From positions 584,282-648,281 of the forward strand of contig VXBA01005117.1 in assembly GCA_013399895.1 (NCBI GenBank): a stretch of DNA of 64,000 nucleotides. Reading direction: 5' to 3'. Shown here one piece after another: positions 1 through 13,399 of this stretch. The notes beneath the pieces are model-generated. The model made no database searches. It saw only the letters and a list, made by a program, of their open reading frames with translations, and had not been told where the DNA came from. This DNA is from Serilophus lunatus. Lineage: Eukaryota; Chordata; Aves; Passeriformes; Eurylaimidae. How positions within the stretch are numbered: position 1 is the first letter of the stretch; each line of letters opens with the position of its first letter. The position numbers and the translations under genes were made by a program.

Positions 1-1317
1 GAGTAGAAATAAGACTCTCCTCTTGTTTCCTCAGGCAGTTAATTGTGTTTAGGTCAATGATGTTGAGGAAAAGCATGAGACAAAAAAAACTTTACAAGAA
101 AAGGTTACCTTTTTCTGGGGATGGAAAATCTCTTTTGTTTAGGTTTCTCACACTAAATCAGCTACATGCCCTTGCCCAGTGACACTTGAAGTTGCTAACC
201 TGAGCAAGACTTTTCTCCCACTCAGAACACACTCAGGAATTTTTGTATCCCTGCTATGACTGTATGAATATGTGTTTAGATTGATTGTGTCAAAGCATCT
301 ATTTGTTTTATTTTTGTTAGAATTTTGGCAGTGGTCAATTAAAAATCTTATTTAATTTAAGCCCAGGTGGTCAGGGTTTGGTTTTTTTTACCTTTATAAT
401 TGTTTGATATAATGTATAAATGAGGGGTTTTGTCACTCCCTTTCCTCCAGTATATATAGTCACTGGGATGATGGGTTTTGGTTCCCAAGAAATAAGCTTA
501 TCCTGCTCATTTTTTGCCATATTTTTCAGTAAAGGCAGCCTTTCCTAAGGCAGGAGTTGTAGGATGCAAGGATGCTTTTCTTCAAGTTTCTCCCACCATA
601 CAGATTGTTTTTCTTATTCTTTGAGCATATTATATATTTCTCACTTTCAGCGTCTATTCCCATTTCATTATTTTTGTCTGTATTTCTTCCTGGTTCATAT
701 GTACTTTATGCATATTTCAGGATGTTTTTCATACGATATGTGAAAATATCTCTACTTATTTCCTGCATCTAACTTTGCAGTGTGGCATATTGATTATTGT
801 TTTGGGTGCTTTCAGTCCCTCTTACAGGGACTTATGTACAGGCAAGATGAAGTTAATTTTACACATAAGATTTATGAAGGAGCATATCTTTCGGATTACT
901 GTAATTGATTGTTAGAGATTGGACAGATTTTTCTTTTACTGGATGTAATTAAATTCAATTCTGTGCCTGACATTGTATGTTAACTACAAGTTGTAGGCTA
1001 CATTTGAGAGTCAGGACTGAAGCCTGCTGTGTATTGCCATACAACAACTCAGTGTGGAAAATCATGGTTGCTCTTTTCAGTCTCAAATATCAGCGACTTT
1101 TTCAGCCAAAATTGTAGCCATTTTACTGAAAACTTGTTTCTGAAACAGAATTCTAAAATAAAACTGTGCTCTCAAATGAAATGATAAGAAACATGTAGGA
1201 TGTTTATTTAGCATTAAAGTAGCATTGTATATCCAAGGGCTATTTCAGGCTGAGTTTAATCCTTTAGCAATCCCTAGGCCAGGGTTTGAAGCATGTGAGA
1301 GGATCCTGAGGGATTAT

Positions 1318-1372
1318 TCAGGACTCAAGTGACTTGCACAAGATTACACATAACAGGTTTATGTACTGAGAG
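1318..1372 (-). repeat. possible ancient MIR/CORE-SINE-like fragment
   Basis: The stretch 'aagtgacttgcacaagattacacata' lies in a context that resembles the reverse complement of the tRNA-derived MIR-type SINE core (family text 'aagtgacttgcccaaggtcacacag'). The match is about 40-50 bp by eye and strongly diverged. Such ancient SINE remnants are known at low density in bird genomes. A chance match cannot be excluded. Confidence 0.3.
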
Positions 1373-4300
1373 ATAGTTGTTGCGAAGTGTGCTACAAGAG
1401 AAGTACAAAACTTGCTTTCAGTAGCTTTTCTGGAATACATTTGGGGTGGATTCCTTAGTTTATACCCTCTACTCATGAAATCCTTGAGGCTCACCCAAGT
1501 ATCACCTTGAGTATCACCCAAGGTATCACTCAAGAGCCAAAGCCCACTATACTGGGCAGTGGTAGGGCTACATTAATTTGAAATATGTTCCCAGAGAGGA
1601 GTTGGTCTTAAACTGCTCTGATTTCAGTACTGCTTGGATTAATCTTTTAAGAGGCAGAGGGGAGAAAAGTGATTGCTGCCTGGAGTAGATGACACTACTC
1701 TCCACCTTTTTTCACTCATTGTGCAGGAATTCATAATTTCAATGCAGATTAAGTACTCTCTGAACATCCCTATCTCTGTGCAGCAGAGAGAAGTGCAAGC
1801 AATTTCACAAAGCTGAGTGTGGTTAGAATTCACTCTACACTGCAGGGTTTGTCCACGCCAAATCCTCTCAATTCTTGGCAACAAACAGAGGGCTGAATCT
1901 CCTGCCTGGATGTCATTGGAGAAAACGACACACACTGTTCTGCCTTTGACTTTAGAGTTCTGCAAACTCTGGGAGAAGTTTTGACATCCTCAATGTAAAA
2001 TAAAAGCAGAAAAAAACCTAGTTGGGATTTTGAGTATGGTTTTGGGGTTTTTTTTATATATATACTAGAGCCCCTTATCAGTTTCTATAGGAGCAATTTG
2101 TAGAGACTGTTAAGAAACTAGTATGACCTCAAGGTCTTTTAGGCAAGAGAATATTGAATGATACCTTTTTCATTCGGGATTACAGTAATTTATGTAGTGT
2201 CAGGCCTGACAGCACACCCTGTCAAACTTCATATCTCAGGTATTTATCACTTTTTATTCAAGATTTATTCGTGGAAGTTGGATCATAAGGTCCTTGTTCT
2301 TACATGACTGAGATTCTGTGATGGGATTCCAGCTCTTTGTCAACATCTTTTAACTTCTGATTGAGACATTTATGCTTATTTTTTCCATGAAGCATTTTTC
2401 CTTTTTTGATTAAATATGCTTATCTATGTTCATTAAATATGAGAAATTTCCTAGATATTTCTCACCATTGTAAAAATACTAAATTAACATTATATTTAAA
2501 CTCTAGAATTTAAAAAATAATAATGGAGGAAAAAGTTATCGATCCATTTTGTTTGTCCTCTTCAGCGCTTGACAGGCGCCACAAAATCCTAAATATTGTA
2601 CTTTGTTACTCCATTTTTTTATGTAGGTCATATATATTGACCACATGTTGTTTGCCTCTTTTTTTAGTGAGCTGGAATAAATTTTTATGAATGTTAAGAA
2701 TGTCTTTCTATTTACAAAATTAATGAGACAAAATCCAGCATGGTTTTAGTCCTTTGAATTTTCACACTGAGGTATGAATATTAACAATGCTAAGAATGTG
2801 CTCAGCAAAAATAGATGTCTGATATATAGAAACTGAAAACCACATGCTTGCATCACACTGTTACTGTATACAGTAGAGTTGCTTATTCAGCCCAACATAT
2901 CAGCATTTTAAATTTGTTCTCCTTAGCACTTATGTTTTGCTTATCTTTCCACTTGATATCGGAATATAAACTTCTATTTGCTGAAATAGTCATTATATAA
3001 AGTAGCTGCAACACTAAAATGATAGCAACTTTTTTATTCATGTGTGAAAAAGTAAGCTCTGCAGTGTAAAACTAAGAAGGAAAAAATGTTATCTAGAATA
3101 TAGATAGAAAATACAATGAAATCAAGTGAAGGTTGCTCTGTGTGTTTAGTTAATATTAGTGGAGAAAAATATAAGGCATTTAATTCTTTGTGTGTAGTCA
3201 TCATTAGTCTCCCTGGAAGGGTTTGTAGATCAGCAGGGGACTAAACCCACATGAAGCTTCATTTTGATGCAGCCATCACCCAAGTGTGTTGAATGAAGTA
3301 AGACCCAACTGCTTGTGGAACATCTTCCAGTGGTGGACAAGCTGATACTTTTTGTCTTCACTAAGAAAGATTCCACTTTTAGTCTCGAAGTAACGAGAAT
3401 GGCATTTGCAAGATCACATGGAGATTGAAAAAATACTTTTCTGATTAGACAGTTTATGATAACTTATTTCAAATAATATAATGCACCTTAATAAACAAGT
3501 ATCGTCATTAGCACATACCATTTCCATTTTCATTATGCCTCCATTAAAAAGTGTTTTAGGCAGTATTTTCTCTGTGTCCAAGAGTGTGATGGCAGCAGGT
3601 AAGCACATTAGAAAACTGTCAGTCAGCCCAGTACATTAAGTAATGAAATCAGAAGGCAAGAGACAGAGATTTGGGGTGTTTGTCAACCTCTCACAATTTG
3701 AAATCAATAAGAATTTGATCATGTTGAACTATACTCAAGGATCATTTCCCAGCTGTTTTTTCACCAGCCATACTGCTTTAGTCATAATTTCCTTTGCCTC
3801 TCAGCTGAAAAGGACTGTGCAATGCAGGGCTTATTGGTATAATTCACGAAAGGTAGTGCATTGAGTGGGATAAATGTAACGAGAAACAAATTATCTTGTT
3901 TATAGCTTACACTGTCAGAAACCAAATGTATTTTACTGGCAGTCTTGCAAAGGTAGATTCCAATACATTTCTCAGTGGAGCCTGCCTTGTGTGAGGTATA
4001 AAATAAGAGATAGGTCAATAGTACTATTTACTAAATATGTGTTGTTTATCAGCTTTTCTGCTAAAAAACACACAAATGTTTTGGGAAAGTTGAATAAAAC
4101 AATGATAGTCATAAAACTCTATGACTTCAAGTTAAAATATGTAGTAATACACATAATGAACCATCTGACAATTCATAAGTTTAATTATATTTTTGGTAGC
4201 TATGCCATATACTGGGTTGTTTGCTCTTTATTACTAGGAGTGTCAAGACAGTGTCATCCCTTTGAGTGCTTTGCATATCAGGAGTCCTTAATAATGCATG

Positions 4301-7300
4301 AAATTCAAAAAAATATATCACATTGCCACTCTTTGAGAATAAAGTATCATAGGAGACAGGATGCACACAGTGTTATTTTTGGTTATCCAATATTTGTGTG
4401 AAATATTTAAAAAAAATTAAATTCTCATGTATTCCTGATAGGGAAAGAAAACTTAAGAGTACTTTAAGTACAAAAATAGATAATCTGTGAGGGGATTTCT
4501 AGAGCAACTATTTGTAATTTTTTCAATCTTTGTGCTCTTCTGCTACTTGAGGAACTCATACATAGTGACCTCAGCTGAGCACAGTAACACTTTCAAAGGA
4601 ACTTTAGAGAGTGAGAACAGAGGGATCTGGGGATATGAATTCCTCTGAAAAGCAAAATGTATGTTAACATTAAATAAATTAACAGGAAAGAGTCTTGTTT
4701 CTTCTGATTGTTTATAACTAGAAATTACTCCATTTCTTCACCTTGATGTTCAACTGAAGAGCACGACACATTTCAAATCATGAGTGTTGTTGACTAGAAT
4801 GATAAAATTTTGTGGTTAATGTATTTCATGGCAAGGTAATATTTAAAATAAGGGAGTTTGTGGATAATTGGGTTCATTCCTTAATTATATTCCTTTTAGT
4901 CATCCAGGCTTTGACTGAAAACAGAGCTGTCACTGTTGGTGGAAACTACTGGTTTGCTCAGCAGGATCTGTCACAGTCTTGTTGAGATAGTGAAGCCATC
5001 AGTCTTTGGCTTAGACTGAAAAAGAAGATGCAGGATTAAACTTCAGCCTGTTGATTAACATAATTAATTACGGAAATGAGAATGCAGTGAGCCCATTAAA
5101 GGGAACCTTTGCTCTCAATGAAAGCAAGAGCACTATAGACTCACTTTCTTTGTTGAAGTAAAAAATGTTCCCATCTGTTTTGCTGAGGTGAGGACAGATG
5201 CAAAGTTCCCCAAAGGGAGGGAGCAGTTACAGTGAACTGAAATCATGTATCTGCAGGATCAGTGCCCAGCCTTGCTGGTAATTCTGTGAACTGCAAATTA
5301 CTCATTGGAATATAGATCCTGACAATAGAGTTTGCAATATTGCAAGGTCATGGACCCGCTGGAAAATTATGGTAATGGCACAGAACACAAATCTGCTTTA
5401 TAAAGAACAGCTCTGTAAATCTTGGTAGTTTTTTCACGTTCTCATTTGTTTAGTTACTAGTTGGCAAACACGTTCTATGAGTAGAGGTAATGGAATTAAT
5501 TTTCTTCATTCTTCATCAGCTGGCAAAAGGACACTGAGGTGTGTTATGACTTGGGAAGCACTGCCTGGTATTCTATTGTTCAATGAAAGCATCCAGAAAC
5601 TAAAAAGGAAAGAAAACAGTTATCTCTGGCACTACCCAGTCTTTTATAAGCAACCAATCAAGTCAAAATTAATCAGTCATAGTGTGAAAATAACCACATA
5701 ACATATGTAATTGCTGTTGTTCAGTGATAACACCAGTTTTGCTAGATGGAGCTTTGATCAGGATATTTCTGCATTAACTTTAGCTGATGCTTCATTAGTT
5801 GAATAATTTAGTCTGCTGAATCCTTGTGATAAAATTCTGGGATAAAAATATAAATACATGAAAAAATTAGTTTTTATTTTGTTACAGAAACTTCTGGTGA
5901 TTTTTGAAATGTTTTATTGTTACACCATGAATAAATTTGTACTCCTTATGTTAGGTATTTTCTGTAGTGAGGTACTTAATTTCAGTATCAGTTAGTAAAG
6001 AAATGCAAAAATAATTTTTGTTTGAAATTTTATTCAAAACCATGTTCTGACAGGAGATTTGGCAATTCTAAATAATCTGTTTTTCTCATAGCAGTTTTAA
6101 AACTATCTATGAGTTCTGTACAGGTTTTTTTTTGTTTTTTCCTTTTACTGTCTTCTGATTACAATAATGAAGGAGCTGTTGTTACAAGCAAAGGTAAAAA
6201 ATTTAAACCTTGATAACTTTTTTATATATGTTAGAAGAAAGAAAAAGAGGATCAATTATAAATCTTAGAAAAATTTCCTAAGACTTCATTGTAATGATTT
6301 TTGTTACAGCATACCTTTCTCACTTTTTTCTTCTAACATGTGAATTTATATTAGAAACTCTGGATACCTTTGAAAAACTACTTTTCATTTTTTTTACTTT
6401 TTATTTATGACACATGCTAATACCATCTGTTAATGAGTATAGTGATAAACTCTATCTCCTGCTTTTCCTAGCATGATCTGCTTTGAAGATGCTTTCAAGA
6501 ACTCATTTCCTGATAAATATTATCAGTCTCAGACCAATTTATTATGAAATTTTGATGAAGATATATCAAAAGACAGGAAGGGGCTTTGAATAAAGTATAT
6601 CTTATTTAAAATGTGCAATTGTATACTCTATTTCAAACTTAGAAGAATTCTTTAAAGCAAAATTTAATTACCCTTTTGAATGGAGTATGAGCAGAATAAT
6701 ATTTGTGTTTTCTGGTACTTCAGGACTCCTGTACAACTCTGTTGTATGAGTATGTTGTTGACAGTGAAAAGTTGACACTACTAACTTTCTCTTTACAGTT
6801 AGTGCAGTACTAAAAAATTTGATCCATATTTTTATACAGTAAGCCACTCTCAACTGGGATATTCCATGCTGATTGAAATTTCTTTTTGTGGAGGTGAATG
6901 TTGTGTAAAGTGAACAAAGCAAAAAAGTGTCCCTTGTTATCTTCTCTAATCAAAAGTGTCTTAGCTAAGCATGAACTTCAAAACAAAGCTCAAGCATGAG
7001 TTTACCTGCACCTTGAATTTGTCATATTCATCATGAAAACCATGCAGGCAATAGTGCTGCTGCCTCTGTCCAGATGCAAATTCTCTAATTTCCTGGGTCC
7101 TGGGTGGATGAGGCTGGAAGGGGTGTATGGAGGTCATCTTGATCCAAACCAAGATTCCAAAATCTGTCGTGTCCTTGTTAAGCTCGTGTGGATTTAAAAA
7201 TTCTAACTCACTCGAGGGAATCTGTATTCTTGATAAGAACAATGTATAATAAAAAACTTCTCAAGGCACTTGACACATTTATGTGATCAAATTCTCAACT

Positions 7301-9109
7301 ACTGTGGTATTCAGCAAGGTTTTTTTAAGGAGTTACTTTGAAAGAACTATATCAGAACAAATATGTCAAGCAAATAGGCCTCTTATTGATGCCTAGTTTG
7401 GTGTTTCAGTCACTTATTGTCACTGTTGAACCTTGATGTGAAGGCCTTTCTTTTATTGTTCTTTGCAAATAAACTAAACTAACATGTTTAAGTTCGTGCA
7501 GCTGTGAAGTAACATGAGTGAATTTAGATTCATTTTTCTGGGAATATTGGAATGGATAAAATATAAATAAAAATATATTTTAGTTTGAGGAATTGTTGAG
7601 TCTCTCTGCACTGTAACAAAAGTTGTTGTTAAGAGAAAGATCAGATCCTTGAACACTCTATTGTGGCACTCAAGTCAGCAAAAATACAGTGCAGTATTGG
7701 TTAAGGATGGGATCCTCTAAAATAGTCATTTCTAATTTTTGTAACACTGAAACGAACTGCACTGAATTCCTGCTGAATGATATTATGGAAAATAAGATGC
7801 AAATAAAAATCTGAGGTGATGACTTGAGTGAACAAAAGGGCTCAAGATTACAGTAATTGTGTTGTTCTCAGCAAAATCTTCTCTAAGCCAGCAACAACAA
7901 AATTGTTTCTGAAAGATCACTTCTTTTTAGTTTAAAGAAAAAAATTCTTGGAGATTTTCCATCCTCTTTAGGGATGAAATTATGTCTGTGACAGTTGGCA
8001 AAGGCAGGAGATTCACAAGTTTCAGCAACTGTTTTCCTAGTGGAAAAATCTAAGTAAAATGATTAGAACATCTGGCAAAGCTCTTAAATAAAACAGTGCT
8101 TTGAAACCGAACTGATTCAGTGTATCCTAGGACGTTTCATCAGTGACATTAGAACAATTAATATTCAAGATGTGCTTAATTATAATTATACTTCACAGAT
8201 GTTCTGTAAGAAAAAGTGGAACATTGTGCTTTCAGGTTGAGCTCTCATGCAGGCAGACTAATGCAGTGGCACTTTACCTTCTCCCCATAAAAAATATTAA
8301 CATGATTGACTGTTAAACCAAAATTATGTGTGAGAATCTCAGCAATGGCACGTGCCTAGCATTTGAGATTATGTAAACAGTGAATACATAATTTTATCAA
8401 TTGTTCTATCAGCTATTTGAATGAAATTTTGCACATGGTGGTGTATTTCAGACAAACTCTTACTTGTCTCATGTAAGAAATGGTAAAGAAATCAAGGACC
8501 TCTGTGGCTGATACATATTCTGCTAATTTTAGCACGAGCCTGAATGGGTTTTTGTGATCCTCTGCACCATCCACTTGATATCAATGGAAATTGGGAATGC
8601 TGCTGCTTCAATGGGCAAACGACTCCCCAGTAATGTAGTCAGTGGAAAAAAGATTAGGATATTAGCAGCCTATTAAAAATTAACAGTATTTAATGGTGCC
8701 TAGGAGGTAAACCAAGGTTGAACAGGAAACCCTGGGGACATTTCCTTGCCTTCAGTACTTGAATTAGCAATTTTAGCACCATTTTTAGCTGTGAAAAAAA
8801 ATTTGGTTTGTATTAGGTGCTTATGAGCTAGGTGTAATTTAGCTAAGAATGTAGGATATATGTCATTTAAGACAGCTGTGAGAAGTCATAACAATTTACT
8901 GTTGAAAATGAGCAGTTTCCAGATCAAATCATATACAGATACCTATATTATTAAAGACAAAGATTATTTTTGCTTTTATGTCTTCTGTTCTCAAGATGTT
9001 ATATTTTGTAAAACAACAAATTCCAATTAACAGAGTATCAAGCATTAGCCATTATCTGTTTCTATTTCTAAGAAAAAGTCAGAGTCAGTATTTTTTGTTA
9101 CTTGCTGAG

Positions 9110-9171
9110 GTCAAAAGTACAGCTACCACTCTGGATGAAAAAACAACTTCATGAAGTCACTTGGGAACGCT
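9110..9171 (+). CDS. weak exon candidate, unknown product
   Basis: The block starts after a pyrimidine-rich acceptor (ttttttgttacttgctgag) and ends at a full-consensus donor (gtaagtga at 9172). It is 62 nt, and one frame is open through it, giving about 20 residues including LWMKKQLHEVTWER. It enters in phase 2 and leaves in phase 1. Joining it directly to the next candidate at 13297 would create a TAA stop, so the two are not neighbours in one reading frame. No family is recognised, and a chance arrangement is quite possible. Confidence 0.12.
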
Positions 9172-12100
9172 GTAAGTGAGTTGAAGTGCAACCTTAACTC
9201 ATCTGAAAACAAAAAGTGCTTTTATAGGAGATCTGTGTTTGAGATTTGATTAAGAAAAAAGAAAATCAGTGACTCCATCAAGATAACATCTTCCAATGGT
9301 GAGATGCAGTTAACACATTGCTAGTCCTGCTTCTCTCCTCTTTAGTCACCTGTTAATCATGAACAAACTGTTACAATAATTCTTTCTTCACAGGAAAAAT
9401 TTATGGCAATAGACATTTCAAATCAAATAGTGAAATACATTTCCAAGTTCCAGGAAATGAGAATAAATTATTAAAAACTCCTGCTTCCAGACAACTTGAA
9501 AATGTGTCCAGTACTACTAATTAAAGTTACTCAGTTGAGCATCTGAATTTAATTAACAGAATGAGGTTGTGATGGATGTAATGTTTATGTTATTTTGCCT
9601 GATTTTTCATATCTAATGAAACCTCACATTTCCTCTCTCAAACTGTGAGAAAAATAAATGTTCAGTATATTCATTTAATTAGATATCTCTAAAAAACACT
9701 TTAAATATACGGCGTGGGTTTTTCATAAAGCTGAAGTGTTCACTGCATACAGTATCTCAAATGAATCCTTTAGGTTTAAAAACTGAGAATTAGGAATGTG
9801 CTGTTTCTGCAGATCCATATGTTCTTTGTTGTCAGTCCCTAAGGTCTCAGGGCTGTGCAGTGTAACATATCTGCTTGTAATACTGTTCAAGTGGTAGCTA
9901 TTTTCATAGAGTTGGTGATTTGTGCAGATTTGACTTGGTATGGAGCTAAAGTAGTATTTACACCAATACCCAAAGAGTGATTTCTTAATAAATTCTTTAT
10001 TCTTGTTTTTTTTTTTTTACCTACTAATGCCCTAAGACTTATTGAATGGCTTCATGTACAACATCCCTGTTTGAATAAGAGGTTAGAGGAAGAGAGAATG
10101 GAAAAAAGTGTTTCCTCCTTTAACTTTTATTTCTCTTACCTAGCAGTTACTGAATTATTTTTTATGTAAGAAAAGTTGTATCATATTGTTTAGTTCTGCT
10201 GACTATAGTTTATAGAAAGGCACTACAAGCAGCAGGAGGTGCCACATTTCCCTCTTCTCATGCAGACTGCCTTTGGTACTTCTCTTTGAATGAAACAGCA
10301 TGGGTTTGGATTTTGTGGGGCTTGGTGTGTGTTTCAGACGTCTCAAGCTTCTTTCTCTCATGACTTTTAAGGTCAGAGAAAAAAATATAGTCATTTTCAA
10401 AATTGTTTTTTTTTGAGGGGATGAGCTGTTATTAGTATTGTGGCTTTCCTTAAGCTATTGTGTGATTTTCAGTCTCACCAACCACATCTACTCAGGTTGG
10501 TGCTCGCACCATCCTGGGAGTCGATTTTATGTACAAATTCTAGAGAAGTCATTCTGAGGAGTGGGTGTTCAAGGCTGTGTCAGAGCTCCTATTTCGTGTA
10601 TTGCTGCCATCAAGTTGTGACATGTAAGACAATACTTTCTTAGACAGTAAGCTCAGCCTAAGCCTGTGGTTGAGCACTTGGCAAGTGATTTTAGACTGAA
10701 GTATCTTAAATTTGATCCATGAGCTTATCTGCCTGCTCTTAAGTGATAACAGGAATCAAGGTTAGTGAGTTTTCCTGTGCCTGTGAACCCTTCATCTGTA
10801 GGTAAAGTCAGGGCAGGAACTTTTGAGACTTAATAGATTTTAGTATGTGTTTTTAATAATTATTTCAATAGCATTGCAATAAAAATTCTTATTTGCAAAA
10901 CAAGGAAATAAGATGCCAGACATGCCAAAATTCACATGTGGATTCCTTGTCAGCCATGTGTGCTTGTTGACAATTTGTAAAACACAGCAGAGAAATGGTA
11001 CTGTTTATTTTGAAGTTGTCTCCAAATATAAAAGAAATATAATTGGAGATTAAAATAAAGAGAAAATATACTCTGTGTTTTGTTGTGAGGTAATTGCAGC
11101 TGGAGACATTTTAGCTCAAGGTTCCTATTATGCTTATTAGAAGTAATTTTCTTAGTTTGCAAGGTTGTGGCCTGGATCCTTGAGACTGGTGCATAAAATT
11201 CTACACTTCCCCTTCTTGGGCTATATGACAGGGATGGTAATTAGCACTAAACTCTAAGGCAATTTATTTTCATAAAATTAATAATAATGAAGATAATTTC
11301 ATTTTTGAAAGCAGCTCTGTGAAAAGCCATCTCAGATCACTGCATGGAGATCTTGATTATACAGTGAAAAGGAGCTATTCACAGGAGGGAGTATTAGCAT
11401 AGCCACATTCCACTAAAAACACTCTTAGTCTTGCCAAGTTTCTGTGCATAAAATCATATGCATGCTGTGTTGATGTTATTAGCTTCCATCCTTCAAGCTG
11501 CTGCAGTCCCCTCTGTATAAATCTATACAGAGGAATCTTTATATGCCAAGGAATATGATCCCTAACCAATTTAAAGTGTGATGCATTTAAAAGAATGCAA
11601 AACAAAGTATGTTAAAATCCAGAAAAGAAGACTGAGTGAATGACTATGTGAATTATTTCTGTTCCCTATCTGTGAAAATTGAATTGACTGACAGTAGAAA
11701 GAAACACTTAACTGGTTTTATTATATTAACTTTTATTTCAGTTGCTTGTCTTTAAATTCTATGGTTCCATAATCAAAATCTTGAAATGAGTTAGAGAAAT
11801 CAGCATGAGACTTCATGGAATGAATGTATAAATTTTAACCTGATTTGAAAAATGCTGCACTTGTTTTCTTTCAAAGCAAAGTATTATGTGGCTCATAATG
11901 CCATTGCAACATGTAAGAATAAATCACTGTACTAAATTGGTAGGCTGACAGACCTTTTAGTTCGTGAATTTGTGGTGTCTTAATGCCTCCCTGAACAGAA
12001 CATATTGGTTCAGACATATTTTGTGAGTCTACTTCACAGCCCAAGATCGGAAACAATTGTCTCAAGGAAGAAAGGAAGAAGCTTTTGGTCTTCTGCATTT

Positions 12101-13296
12101 ATCACTCCTGTGCACCTAAACTGTACCCACATCCTCACAGTCCTCATGTCATTCTTGCATTAAAACTTCTAATCTCTGATTTTTTGAGTGCAAAAGAGAG
12201 AAAAACGAAGGGGAAGGCAACTACTAATTGGACTCAAAACTGTTGGGTTTGAGGATTGATTTTCTGAATATATAGGTACATCTGACATGTGTTAAGCCTC
12301 TCCCCTTCATCATTTTCGGCCTTGCTGTGTCTTGGTTTGCAGCCATTCAGGTTTCGCTGCATTGTGTTATTTCAGGCTGCATCACTTTTCTTCATCCTTC
12401 TCCTGTTACATGTTCATAAGTTTGGAGCCTCATATTAGTGGATTTTGGTGGAGATGCAGTGGGTCACCATGTTGAGAAAGACATGTTTGAGAGATTCCCA
12501 AGGAATGTGGGAGTGGTTTTACACATAAAGAATCATTTTGATTGTCACAACAGCTAAGGAATTGTCAATGCCAAATGTAGTGGGAAACACGGGTTGGGAT
12601 GGGCTGGGATAATTTCAGAGCACAGTCTCCTGGTTGAGGCCGTTCAGATTGAATTTTATCTGATTTGGAGGTTTGTGAATAACGTTTAAAAACATTGAAA
12701 CAAATATTAACACTGTTTTCCTCATGTTTTTTGGCTTATAATTTGAGAATTTAACACTGACTTTCAATCTGAATTAAATTAAATCAATAATTTTAATGCT
12801 CACTGTGCCAAAAGTGCAAGGGCTCTGAAAAAAAAATATTCTTAAGTATTTTAGATTAGATATCCTAATTTAAAAGAAGCTTTATTCTTTCTGAGTTTCT
12901 TCTCCATGTAGAAAATTAAGATAACACTGACATCAGGATATGGCAGTTCCTGTTTGTTAGGTGTTGGGCTGCTATAGTTAAAAGATGTAAAGAGCTGATG
13001 AAGAAATGAATTATTTCATATTCCAAAAAAGACTTTAACAGGGTACAATGAATAGACATGGATGTAAATATCAGCAATGGTACTTACATATTGCTGAAAA
13101 TTATAGGTCAGGTTGAAAGGTAAAATATTTATGAGTGCTTGTTCAAAGATTGTTGTTAATCCTGAGGTCTAAATGAATAAAATCACCAGTTCTATCATAG
13201 GCTATTTCCAAAATTTAGTTGTCATATTTTGCTGCTTTTTTCATCTACAGCCCTTTTAATTTTTTATTTTTTTTTTCTTCTTTCTTTCCTCTGCAG

Positions 13297-13383
13297 AATT
13301 GCCAGATGTCATTGGATCAGTGTCTAGAATTTCAGGAGTGATATGTGGAACCCTAAAGCAAGTCCACACTATCATGGATACAG
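13297..13383 (+). CDS. candidate internal exon, unknown product
   Basis: A very strong pyrimidine tract (about 13255-13292) ends in ctgcag. The 87-nt block that follows ends in acag before gtgggc. Only one frame is open: two bases finish a codon, then 28 codons, then one base, so the exon is phase 1 on both sides and a multiple of three long. The peptide runs from LPDVIGSVSRISG to CGTLKQVHTIMDT. The residue mix is protein-like, but I recognise no domain. Its trailing base joins the next candidate (20047) in frame to give a valine codon. Alternatives are a non-coding RNA exon or chance. Confidence 0.22.
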
Positions 13384-13399
13384 GTGGGCTATACTACCC

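Larger units (their letters stand above)
1..13250. other. AT-rich non-coding stretch, no supported gene
   Basis: No recognisable coding gene, RNA gene or well-preserved repeat is visible here. Open frames are short, AT-rich and without family motifs. Several good-looking 3' splice signals are followed by short open frames (for example after 827, 4899, 5519 and 6471), but none has a convincing donor, so they are not listed as exons. One exon-like block with both borders (9110-9171) and one possible ancient SINE scrap near 1318-1372 are listed separately. Confidence 0.6.

Noticed and set aside
5520..5701. 60-codon frame opening at an acceptor-like tcttcatcag
   Set aside because: No convincing donor and a Lys/Ser/Ile-rich chance-like composition. 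Several similar cases (828-925, 4900-4986, 6472-6546, 61261-61350) show how often this arises here.
10496..10623. 128-nt block between an acceptor-like ctactcag and gtaagac
   Set aside because: The open frame is Cys/Ser-rich without helical or domain character, and the acceptor tract is interrupted. Treated as chance.
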